Source: Bifidobacterium mongoliense DSM 21395 (GTDB lineage Bacteria > Actinomycetota > Actinomycetes > Actinomycetales > Bifidobacteriaceae). Taken from it: 64,000 bases of DNA. The stretch is from assembly GCF_000741285.1 (NCBI RefSeq), contig NZ_JGZE01000010.1, forward strand, positions 62,001-126,000. Reading direction: 5' to 3'. Each line of letters opens with the position of its first letter. Position 1 is the stretch's first letter. Positions 47,803 through 55,234 of this stretch are shown here, piece after piece. The notes beneath the pieces are model-generated. The model saw only the letters and a program-made list of their open reading frames with translations. It did no database searches and was not told where the DNA came from. The translations under genes were made by a program, and so were the position numbers.

Positions 47803-48125
47803 GTTTCGCTCCCTAGTTCGTTTGTCATTAAACGAGCATAACCCAGCCTGGTTCGACCGGACACAAACCTCGTCCAAGTGTACGCGGCCTTGAGGATTAT
47901 ACCGCCACGACACGGATGCTCCCCCTACCCGACCGCAATATCAGGACAGGCCGTGGGGTTGGGCCGCTACGACCCGAGTCGGCATACGCATCTTGGGCAT
48001 GGTTCGGGGCCGGGACGAATGTCCGTCCCGGCCCCGAACACAAGGGCTGCGCAATCCTGCGCACAGCCTCGGAAGGGTCCGCGGGGATCAGATCAGCTCA
48101 TCCGACCACCCGCCGACCGCATCCC
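47803..48125. other. intergenic region between hpf and secA
   Basis: It holds a -10-like TATGCT (47840-47835) about 33 bp before the secA GTG and a perfect 16-bp hairpin after hpf (48002-48039). No gene is supported in the remaining sequence. Confidence 0.5.
48002..48039 (-). terminator. perfect 16-bp hairpin downstream of hpf
   Basis: GTTCGGGGCCGGGACG pairs perfectly with CGTCCCGGCCCCGAAC around a 6-nt loop, 86 nt after the hpf stop. No U-tract follows. Confidence 0.7.
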
Positions 48126-48791
48126 TCAGTCCTCGTCATCCTTCCGGACATTCTCCGGGGTGTCGATCTCGAAGACGCCGTAGCTCCACCCGTGACGGTG
48201 GTAGACCACGGAAGGACGCTTCGTCTCCTTGTTGACGAACAGGAAGAAGTCGTGCCCGATAAGCTCCATCTCGTACAGCGCCTCGTCGATGCTCATCGGC
48301 TCGGCGATGTGCAGCTTGCGACGGATGACGATCGGGGTGTCCCCGACCTGGACCTCCACCGACTCCCCCGGCCCCAGATCGGATGCCACCGCAGCCTGGG
48401 GACTGGTGTTCACCTCGTCCGAGGTCTTGTCCTCGACGGGAGTAGCGACTCCCATATCGACGGGCATGGGGTTGATGTAGCCACGGCGATGGTTCTTGCG
48501 GCGATCGCGTGTACGGCGAAGACGCAGCGTGAGCTTGTCAAGCGCCATGTCGAGCGCGCTGAACTCATCGGTGCTGGAAGCCTCGGCCCTGACCACGGTA
48601 CTGCCGGCGATGATGGTGATCTCCACGCGACGCGCGGTGTCCGCCTGACGCGGATTGCCCTCATGGGTCAGCACGATCTGCGCGCGCTGGGCGTCGGGGG
48701 CTATGGCGGTCACACGATTCATCTTGCTCTCTACGACATCACGGAATTTCTGCCTGATCTGCGTGTGACGTCCGGTGACGACGATTTCCAT
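48126..48791 (-). CDS. hpf: long-form ribosome hibernation promoting factor
   Basis: 221-residue long HPF. The N-terminal domain (1-100; starts MEIVVTGRHTQIRQKFRDVVE) binds the 30S mRNA channel. A linker of about 50 residues leads to the C-terminal dimerisation domain (IVIRRKLHIAEPMSIDEALYEMELIGHDFFLF), which pairs ribosomes into 100S dimers in stationary phase. The start has AGGAGG at good distance. A -10-like TACAAT (48868-48863) lies 72 nt upstream; the leader contains a GGCGG-GAAA-CCGCC hairpin. Confidence 0.94.
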   Translation of the reverse strand: MEIVVTGRHTQIRQKFRDVVESKMNRVTAIAPDAQRAQIVLTHEGNPRQADTARRVEITIIAGSTVVRAEASSTDEFSALDMALDKLTLRLRRTRDRRKNHRRGYINPMPVDMGVATPVEDKTSDEVNTSPQAAVASDLGPGESVEVQVGDTPIVIRRKLHIAEPMSIDEALYEMELIGHDFFLFVNKETKRPSVVYHRHGWSYGVFEIDTPENVRKDDED

Positions 48792-48926
48792 GTGGACCTC
48801 CTTATGTCGGGCGGTTTCCCGCCGTGGTGCCGGACAGCTTCTTCACCGTCCAAGTAGGTTTCATTGTAACCGAGGAACGTCGCACAAACCGATAACTCGC
48901 TGAAGGAATACCGAGTTTCCGCCGAT

Positions 48927-48956
48927 TTGGGCGGTTCGTGAAATCCTTGGTAGACT
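48927..48956 (+). promoter_or_regulatory. putative rnpB promoter
   Basis: -35 TTGGGC (48927-48932), 18-bp spacer, -10 TAGACT (48951-48956), ending 9 bp before the first base of the P1 helix of RNase P RNA. Confidence 0.6.
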
Positions 48957-48963
48957 TGGCTCT

Positions 48964-49334
48964 TTGAGACCTCTTGATGGCCGCGGCACACTTCGGTGTG
49001 CTGAGGAACTTCCGGGCTCCACAGAGCACGATGGCGGATAACGTCCGCCCAGGGTGACCTGAGAGAGAGCGCAGCAGAGAACAGACCGCCCGGTTTCGGT
49101 CGGGTAAGGGTGAAACGGCGGTGTAAGAGACCACCGGGCCGCTGGTAACAGTCGGTCGCACGGCAAGCCTCATCGGGAGCAAGGCCAAGCAGAAGGCACG
49201 TCGATGCAAGTCGACAGGGGTTGCTCGCCCACGCCTTCGGGTAGGCTGCTAGAGCCTGGCGGCGACGTCAGGTCGAGATGGATGGCCATCCATGTGGCGA
49301 CACATGACAAAACCCGGGGTATAAGAGGTCTCAT
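48964..49334 (+). ncRNA. rnpB: RNase P RNA component (class A)
   Basis: Catalytic RNA that matures tRNA 5' ends. The 5' and 3' ends pair to form P1: GAGACCTCTT (48966-48975) with AAGAGGTCTC (49323-49332). Universal conserved pieces are visible: GAGGAACTTCCGGGCTCC near the 5' end, CAGGGTGA, a run of AGAGACCACCGG (CR-type core), and ACAAAACCCGGGGTATAAG near the 3' end. Length about 370 nt is typical of actinobacteria. It is divergent from hpf. A T-rich stretch (TCTTCTTTTCCTG) follows the 3' end and may be the termination zone. Confidence 0.95.
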
Positions 49335-49446
49335 CTTCTTTTCCTGTATCCGTTGTATATCGGTCCTCTTGTCATGAGTCTTGTCGCATCGGACTTCGCG
49401 GACCCCGACCGGGACCTCGTCATCGGTGATGCCCCGCAGGGGTTCA

Positions 49447-49571
49447 GTGCATATCGCACGGTGAGTGCGCACACGGAGTCGGTGCACATCGCAGAGTCAG
49501 TGTGCACCACAACACCAGTGCGCATCGCAACATCAGTGCGCATCGCAACATCAGTGCGCATCGAAGATGCC
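49447..49571. repeat. 18-bp tandem repeat at the recX 3' end
   Basis: Seven units of 17-18 bp with consensus gtgcgcatcgcaacatca; two adjacent copies (49518-49535 and 49536-49553) are identical. The recX stop codon lies in this array. Confidence 0.8.
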
Positions 49572-50483
49572 GTGCTGCACTTCGTGCACCGTCGCCACAT
49601 CATGACCGCGACGCCCGGCGGCGCTCCAGAATCGGCGCCGACGGACCTGGGGATCGAGACCTTCGGTCTTCTGCGCGATGGAACGGCCCAATTCCCAGGC
49701 CGCATCGACGAACACGCCCTCCTGGGCGGCTTCGCGCACCAGACGCTCGGCAAGCTCGCGTCCAACACCCTTGCGGCGCATCTCGCGCATGACCCCGCGT
49801 TCCCCGTACATCCGATCCGCACAGTATCCGATCAGGGTCCGGGCATACCGTTCATCATCAAGGAGGTCGACCCGCGTCAGCCTCGCAATCACGTCATCCA
49901 CGACGGCCTGCTCGTGCCCTTTGGCGAGCAATCGGTCCCGCAATGCACCGGAGGCACGCGGTGCCGCATCCAACAAAGTCAACGCGGCCTGACGACACCG
50001 CTCCAGAACCTCGTCGACATCGTCCCTCGATGCTCCGTCCCCCGATGCATCTCGCGTGCTGGCGGCATCGTCACGACCGGCCCTCGCATCATCGACGGAC
50101 CTGGTGAATGCTGGACCACGACCGTTGTCCCGGCGTCGAATGCCACGGCCGAACCCTCCGTCCCGACCACGGCGTTTGGCATGTGCAGCGTGCCCCGGGC
50201 GTCTGGAGCGTCCGAAACGTCTCGAATCCGACGCAGCACCGCCTTCACGGGCGTCATCGTCACGAGGCGCCGCGCCGAACGACGCGACGTGCATGCCCTG
50301 GTCACGCCGTACCGACGCCGCGTCGCCACCACCGTCTTCATGATGGCCATCAGCACCGGCGCACCGGTCCGCGACTCCCCCGTCTGCGGTTGGGGTGGAT
50401 CCCACCGGTTCGACCGCATCCGGCGGGACCGGAGGTGCTATGGTCGGCGGATGCCGGTTGAGGAATTCCTCGGCGCTGAGCAT
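49551..50483 (-). CDS. recX: regulatory protein RecX
   Basis: 310-residue RecX, an inhibitor and modulator of RecA filaments. The conserved three-helix-repeat domain occupies the last 150 residues: ALTLLDAAPRASGALRDRLLAKGH, RVDLLDDERYARTLI, YGERGVMREMRRKGVGRELAERLV. The first 150 residues are low-complexity Arg/Gly/Asp/Ala sequence, longer than usual. The start ATG lies 1 nt after the recA stop, so translation is coupled. It ends inside an 18-bp repeat array. Confidence 0.9.
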   Translation of the reverse strand: MLSAEEFLNRHPPTIAPPVPPDAVEPVGSTPTADGGVADRCAGADGHHEDGGGDAASVRRDQGMHVASFGAAPRDDDAREGGAASDSRRFGRSRRPGHAAHAKRRGRDGGFGRGIRRRDNGRGPAFTRSVDDARAGRDDAASTRDASGDGASRDDVDEVLERCRQAALTLLDAAPRASGALRDRLLAKGHEQAVVDDVIARLTRVDLLDDERYARTLIGYCADRMYGERGVMREMRRKGVGRELAERLVREAAQEGVFVDAAWELGRSIAQKTEGLDPQVRRRRFWSAAGRRGHDVATVHEVQHGIFDAH

Positions 50484-50484
50484 A

Positions 50485-51684
50485 TCAGGCCTTGGAGTGC
50501 GCGGCCTTGGAGGTCCGGGATGAATCTCCCTTGCCGGCCACGTCCTTCACCGAAGGGTCCGAACCGTCATGCTTGCCATCACCATTGCCGTCGCCCTGGC
50601 CCTCCTCGCCGTCGGCTCTCTGATCGTCCGCCGGAATCATGCCGAATGCGACCTTGACCCGGTGCTCGATCTCCTCGGTGATCGCCGGGTTATCCTTGAG
50701 GAACTGACGAACGTTTTCGCGTCCCTGTCCCAGTTGATCACCGTCGTAGGTGAACCACGAACCGGACTTCTTCACGACGTTGCACTGCAACGCCATGTCC
50801 AGCACCGACCCCTCCTTGGAGATGCCCTCGCCGTAGAGCACATCGAACTCAGCGAACTTGAAGGGCGGCGCCATCTTGTTCTTGACGACCTTCACCTTCG
50901 TGCGGTTGCCCACCGCCTCATCGCCGTTCTTGAGAGTCTGGATCCGCCTGATGTCGAGACGCACCGAGGCATAGAACTTCAACGCCTTACCGCCGGTCGT
51001 GGTCTCGGGGCTGCCGAAGAACACACCGATCTTCTCACGCAACTGATTGATGAAGATGGCGGTGGTGCCCGCCTGGGCGAGGGCGCCCGTCATCTTGCGC
51101 AGGGCCTGACTCATGAGACGGGCCTGCAACCCGACGTGGCTGTCGCCCATCTCGCCCTCGATCTCGGCCTTCGGCACCAGTGCCGCCACCGAGTCGATGA
51201 CGATGATGTCCAACGCTCCGGACCGGATGAGCATATCGGAGATCTCCAGCGCCTGCTCGCCGTTGTCGGGCTGCGACACAATGAGCGAATCCGTATCAAC
51301 CCCAAGATGCCTGGCATACACGGGATCAAGGGCATGCTCGGCGTCGATGAAGGCGGCTACACCACCCGCCTTCTGGGCATTGGCGACGGCATGCAACGCC
51401 AACGTAGTCTTGCCGGAGGACTCCGGGCCATAGATCTCCACGATGCGGCCACGGGGAAGCCCCCCAATGCCCAGCGCCATGTCGAGCGCCAAGGAACCCG
51501 TCGGTATCACCGCGACATCCTGGGCGGGCTTGTCGCCCAGGCGCATGGCCGAACCCTTGCCGAAGTTCTTCTCAACCTGCTGCAACGCGGTCTCCAAGGC
51601 CGCCTGGCGACGTGGATCAACACCCGATGCCCCTTGTGCGCCGCCGTTGGCGCTCTTCGACGCCGCTTTCGTCTGCTGTGCCAT
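50485..51684 (-). CDS. recA: recombinase RecA
   Basis: 399-residue strand-exchange and SOS coprotease. Walker A is GPESSGKTT. Conserved loops include [21 protein letters not shown] and [16 protein letters not shown]. The C-terminal 45 residues are an acidic and Ser/Lys-rich tail. AAGGAG precedes the ATG by 5 nt. A perfect LexA box lies 166 bp upstream, so induction by DNA damage is expected. recX follows. Confidence 0.98.
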   Translation of the reverse strand: MAQQTKAASKSANGGAQGASGVDPRRQAALETALQQVEKNFGKGSAMRLGDKPAQDVAVIPTGSLALDMALGIGGLPRGRIVEIYGPESSGKTTLALHAVANAQKAGGVAAFIDAEHALDPVYARHLGVDTDSLIVSQPDNGEQALEISDMLIRSGALDIIVIDSVAALVPKAEIEGEMGDSHVGLQARLMSQALRKMTGALAQAGTTAIFINQLREKIGVFFGSPETTTGGKALKFYASVRLDIRRIQTLKNGDEAVGNRTKVKVVKNKMAPPFKFAEFDVLYGEGISKEGSVLDMALQCNVVKKSGSWFTYDGDQLGQGRENVRQFLKDNPAITEEIEHRVKVAFGMIPADDQRADGEEGQGDGNGDGKHDGSDPSVKDVAGKGDSSRTSKAAHSKA

Positions 51685-51849
51685 CTGTACTCCTTATATG
51701 CGTGGCTCGCGCCACTCGATCCATGCCTTACACGGTATCCGAATGATGGCGGCCCATGCCGTTCCCCGACGGGGGTGGTCGAAGGCCCATCTTCCGACAC
51801 GCCGTATCGAAACCTCACGCTCGGCTCGGCTCCACACTAGCGCACCATG

Positions 51850-51863
51850 CGAACATATGTTCG
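51850..51863. promoter_or_regulatory. LexA box upstream of recA
   Basis: Perfect palindrome CGAACATATGTTCG, the canonical actinobacterial SOS operator, between recA and the DUF3046 gene. Confidence 0.9.
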
Positions 51864-51883
51864 AATAACTCTATCGGCAACCG

Positions 51884-52117
51884 TCACGCCGCGGGTAGCG
51901 GCGGCGCTTTGTGGCCCTTACCCCAGCGCCGCGAATCCGGGATGTCCATCTGATCGCACAGGACGTTCCAGACGACACGCGGCTCAACGCCGGCGGCGAG
52001 GGCCTTGACGACCGTCATGCCATCCAGTTTGGTGAGCTGTTGGTCACAGGACAGGCTGCGTCCGTAGACGCGTCCGAAGACCTCCTCCACCAGCTCCCAC
52101 AATTCTCGTTCATGCAT
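51884..52117 (-). CDS. DUF3046 family protein
   Basis: 77-residue protein of a family that precedes recA in many actinobacteria; function unknown. Conserved features are HERELWELVEEVFGRVYG, a CDQQL segment, and VVKALAAGVEPRVVWNVLC. All helical, with no signal or membrane segment. The start ATG 52117 matches the family N-terminus; GGTGGGG is the likely ribosome-binding site. Confidence 0.88.
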   Translation of the reverse strand: MHERELWELVEEVFGRVYGRSLSCDQQLTKLDGMTVVKALAAGVEPRVVWNVLCDQMDIPDSRRWGKGHKAPPLPAA

Positions 52118-52176
52118 ACGCCCCACCATACGCGCCCATGGACGCGAGGCAACCCCCGGCGGCGGCCATGGCATGA

Positions 52177-52827
52177 TCACCGGGCCGCCGAAGCGATGTC
52201 GAGCCATGTGTGGCGATTGCCCCACCAACACCATCCGAGTTTGGGGGCACCCCGTCGTTCGATGCCGTCGCGCCCCGTGCCGGAACTGACCCACAGCGCC
52301 GGCGTGCGCGCATCGTAGATCGTCTCACCCGAGGGCCTGACCCGCTTGACCTTCCGGGAACCAATCGTCATGAAACAGTAATTCGGCTCGATGATTGCGG
52401 GATCGCCCAGCGCCCAACTCAGGCCTTCCTGAAGTGTGAGGGGGCGCCGGTGCGAAGCTTCAATCCGAATGATCGCCTCTTCGGGACTTACGTTGCGCAG
52501 ATCGTCGCCTCGACTCACCTGGCGAACCAGATACAGTGGGGTGTTCGGGATTTCGATCCCGACCGGAGTGAATTCGTCGACATCGATCATGTCTTCGACG
52601 ACGAAGCCGGGCTGTGCATTCAGCGACAACAACGGTGCGAGTGCCGATGCGGCGAACCAATGCGGATGCAACGCAACCAGACCCCCGGTCTTCTCGGCAC
52701 GCAACGCCCTGAACGCCGCGCGCACGTCGGTCCGATCACCGTGGGCCCGGGCAAGAACCCCAGCGCGTTCAAGGGCATCCAACTGTTCGGCAACCGGTCG
52801 CATAGGAGTCGAGGCGCTCCTGTCCAT
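52177..52827 (-). CDS. DUF5701 family protein
   Basis: 216-residue member of an actinobacterial family of unknown function. The C-terminal signature PKLGWCWWGNRHTWL and the middle blocks NVSPEEAIIRIEA, PLTLQEGLSWAL and FMTIGSRK are the family pattern. The protein is cytosolic with no catalytic motif I can name. The start is ATG 52827, 6 nt after GGAAGG; ATG 52845 is possible. Position between DUF3046 and clgR is not part of the usual recA-clgR order, so this is an insertion or a local partner. Confidence 0.75.
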   Translation of the reverse strand: MDRSASTPMRPVAEQLDALERAGVLARAHGDRTDVRAAFRALRAEKTGGLVALHPHWFAASALAPLLSLNAQPGFVVEDMIDVDEFTPVGIEIPNTPLYLVRQVSRGDDLRNVSPEEAIIRIEASHRRPLTLQEGLSWALGDPAIIEPNYCFMTIGSRKVKRVRPSGETIYDARTPALWVSSGTGRDGIERRGAPKLGWCWWGNRHTWLDIASAAR

Positions 52828-52894
52828 CGGCATCCTTCCTGACATTGTTTACGGCATGACGATCCGCCACAAGATGCGCAACCCTTCGCACCAA

Positions 52895-52920
52895 CCAAGT
52901 GACACAACCAAAGGACACAA
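52895..52920. repeat. 13-bp direct repeat upstream of the DUF5701 gene
   Basis: CCAAGTGACACAA and CCAAAGGACACAA lie back to back, about 70 bp before the DUF5701 start. They may be two half-sites for a regulator. Confidence 0.5.
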
Positions 52921-52992
52921 CATCGAGTAAGCACCCATGCAGAAGAGCACCACGAACCGGAGACCGGGTCAACGCCATCGGCCAAGACCATG

Positions 52993-53012
52993 CCGGCACG
53001 GCACCGTGCCGG
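52993..53012 (-). terminator. hairpin downstream of clgR
   Basis: CCGGCACGG/CCGTGCCGG with a 2-nt core loop, 28 nt past the clgR stop. It is perfect; no U-tract follows. Confidence 0.55.
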
Positions 53013-53039
53013 TCTCGACCAGAATCAGAGCATCCGAAA

Positions 53040-53570
53040 TCAGAGCGTCGACTCCTCGACGGAATCGAGGTAATCGGCGACCATGCGCAACATCTGCGCG
53101 GTGCTCAATCCCAGCGACTGTGCAATGGAGCCCAGCAACTCGGAGCTCGCTTCCTTTTGGCCACGCTCGACCTCGGACAGATACCCAAGCGACACGCCGG
53201 CCTTCTCGCTCACCTCGCGCAACGTCTTGTGATCGGTGGTTCGCAGATCGCGGAGCACATGACCAATGGCCTCACGCAACGACAGATCATGGCCGTCTGC
53301 CACCGCGTCGCGCTGACGCACGGAAGGACGCGTCCGCGTCCGCTCCTCGTCCTCCTGCTGCCACATACGATTCAATACCGCCTGGCGCTCATCCTTGGCC
53401 CGCTTGGCCTCACGAGCGCGGATCACCTGCTGCTGGGCGAACATCACCGCACGCCTCTGTACGGGGGTGAGGCTGCGCATACGCGCTCCGCCCGCCTGTA
53501 CCGTCCGCGCACCCTGCGCGAACCGTGCGTTCACATCGACATGTTCCGTAGTCTGGGTCATCGAGTCCAT
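53040..53570 (-). CDS. clgR: transcriptional activator ClgR (XRE-type HTH)
   Basis: 176-residue XRE-family regulator. The HTH is [30 protein letters not shown], a near-perfect match to ClgR. The N-terminal half is Arg/Gln-rich and charged. In Streptomyces, corynebacteria and Bifidobacterium breve ClgR activates clp and related proteolysis genes and is itself degraded by Clp. Its likely targets clpP1-clpP2 are at the left end of this window. The start ATG 53570 has AAAGGG at 8 nt; an upstream TTG frame is rejected. It lies downstream of cinA. Confidence 0.88.
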   Translation of the reverse strand: MDSMTQTTEHVDVNARFAQGARTVQAGGARMRSLTPVQRRAVMFAQQQVIRAREAKRAKDERQAVLNRMWQQEDEERTRTRPSVRQRDAVADGHDLSLREAIGHVLRDLRTTDHKTLREVSEKAGVSLGYLSEVERGQKEASSELLGSIAQSLGLSTAQMLRMVADYLDSVEESTL

Positions 53571-53638
53571 GGCGTCATCCCTTTCCGCTGTCGTCCCTTC
53601 CGGGACCTTCACTACGGACAACCGACGATGACGTGAGA

Positions 53639-54340
53639 TTATTCCTGCAAATTTGCTGTGAGTAGGCTCAACTTTTGCAGAGTACGCAGGACGGTGAAGC
53701 GGCGAATGTCCTCCCGAGAGCCCGCGCCATGCAATTGGCCCACCCAGATGACCCGATCGGCGAACGAATCACGAGGCTGCGCATCCCGACCGTCAGCGGC
53801 GCCGGAGCGCGTCCAGGACCATTGCGTATCGCATGCTGACGAACCCACCATACTCCTGCCGCGCGAGTCGAGTTCGGCGTCGGCGCGCTGCCCCGGTTCC
53901 GGCATGAGCGTCACGGGGACGCTGATGCCCACATAGACCAGGCCGGCCGGTTTGTCCCCATCGGGCCCGGGGCCGGCGACACCGGTCGTGGACAGGCCGA
54001 TCACCCGATGACGGTAGGCCGCCTGGTCGTACAGCCGTGCGGTCGACGATGCCATCTGGGCCGCGACCATGGGATGCACCGCGCCTTCGCGGCGCAACAG
54101 CGCCTCATTCACACGCAGAATGGAGGCTTTGGCGGCGATATCGTACGTCACCGCAGACCCGAGAAACACCGTGGAGGCACCGGGGATGCGCACGAAGGCG
54201 TCGGCGAGCAATCCCCCGGTCAACGATTCGGCGGCGGCAATCCAGACCCGCGCGGCACGACAACGTCTCAGGATCACGGCGGCGGCTTCGTCGCACCGAT
54301 CCTCCATCACGCCGATCGTCGTGGCCTCCGGCGCGCTCAT
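53639..54340 (-). CDS. CinA C-terminal-domain protein (nicotinamide-nucleotide amidase)
   Basis: 233-residue stand-alone CinA/PncC domain that deamidates NMN or related nucleotides. The active-site region is [21 protein letters not shown], then [11 protein letters not shown] and [23 protein letters not shown]. About 60 extra residues ([13 protein letters not shown] to WVGQLHG) are inserted before the last helix, unusual for the family. The N-terminal molybdopterin-like domain is absent. The start is uncertain: ATG 54340 has no clear ribosome-binding site, and ATG 54307 is possible. Between pgsA and clgR on the same strand. Confidence 0.85.
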   Translation of the reverse strand: MSAPEATTIGVMEDRCDEAAAVILRRCRAARVWIAAAESLTGGLLADAFVRIPGASTVFLGSAVTYDIAAKASILRVNEALLRREGAVHPMVAAQMASSTARLYDQAAYRHRVIGLSTTGVAGPGPDGDKPAGLVYVGISVPVTLMPEPGQRADAELDSRGRSMVGSSACDTQWSWTRSGAADGRDAQPRDSFADRVIWVGQLHGAGSREDIRRFTVLRTLQKLSLLTANLQE

Positions 54341-54413
54341 TGTGTTGCCCGGCACATGCCGGCCTCGGTATGTCCCGAAAGCCCCGCACCCATGAGCATC
54401 AACCGCATGGACG

Positions 54414-55073
54414 TTACCGGCCCGAAACCGCTTGCCCGCGACGATTCGCCAGAACCCCGGCGACATACACCCCGCCCGAATACAGGCACAGGGCCAAGGC
54501 TACGAAGATCACGGCCTGGGTCGCATACCCATAGAAGACCGCCCATCCGGGCTGTTCGCCGGGGCCTGCCAGGGATCCGAGCGGCACCAGGAGCATCGCC
54601 AGACCCACGCATTGGGCGAGGGTCTTGTATTTGCCCGCCTTGGAAGCGGCGATCACCTTGCCGCCGTGATCGATCACGAAGAAACGCATCACCGTGATGC
54701 CGATTTCGCGGATGAAGAACAACGCGGTGACCCACCAGAACACCTCGTTGAAGACGGAGGCGACGACCAAGGTCGCGAGGATGAGCAGCTTGTCGGCGAT
54801 GGGATCCATGAGTTTGCCCATCTCGGTGACCTGATCGTATGTCCTGGCCATCCAGCCATCAAGCTTATCGGTCGCCGCGGCGATGATGAACAGCACGGCG
54901 GCGGTCCATCGGAACGGAAGATTGTCCGCTCCCCACGGTCCGGCGGCGATGTCGAATCCGAGAAAGACGAGTACCAGGATGATGCGTGAATACGTCACGA
55001 GATTGGGCGGACTGTTCCACCCATCCAATAACGATGCCTTACGTGTACCTTGATTGTCCATACCGATTACCAT
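54414..55073 (-). CDS. pgsA: CDP-diacylglycerol-glycerol-3-phosphate 3-phosphatidyltransferase
   Basis: 219-residue membrane enzyme making phosphatidylglycerol phosphate. The CDP-alcohol phosphotransferase motif D-G-x2-A-R-x8-G-x3-D-x3-D is read as DKLDGWMARTYDQVTEMGKLMDPIADK. About four to six hydrophobic helices surround it. An in-frame ATG at 55061 is an equally good start. It is followed by cinA and clgR in the same direction and preceded by ftsK. Confidence 0.92.
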   Translation of the reverse strand: MVIGMDNQGTRKASLLDGWNSPPNLVTYSRIILVLVFLGFDIAAGPWGADNLPFRWTAAVLFIIAAATDKLDGWMARTYDQVTEMGKLMDPIADKLLILATLVVASVFNEVFWWVTALFFIREIGITVMRFFVIDHGGKVIAASKAGKYKTLAQCVGLAMLLVPLGSLAGPGEQPGWAVFYGYATQAVIFVALALCLYSGGVYVAGVLANRRGQAVSGR

Positions 55074-55099
55074 AGCGCCATCGCACTACGAGAGTTTCC

Positions 55100-55141
55100 C
55101 CGCACAGCGCGGCGCGAAACCGTTCGCAGACCCTGCGGGCC
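55100..55141. promoter_or_regulatory. nested inverted repeats between ftsK and pgsA
   Basis: GCGAA/TTCGC (55114-55127) sits inside an outer CCCGCA/TGCGGG pair. It could be an ftsK terminator or a protein-binding site for the pgsA-cinA-clgR operon. Which is undecided. Confidence 0.35.
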
Positions 55142-55234
55142 GGACCGAGGACGCACCATCATGGCCGCGACGATCCGTGAAGATCCGGGCCGATCCGCGA
55201 CGGAACACACGGACGGCCCCCGACCATCGCACGT

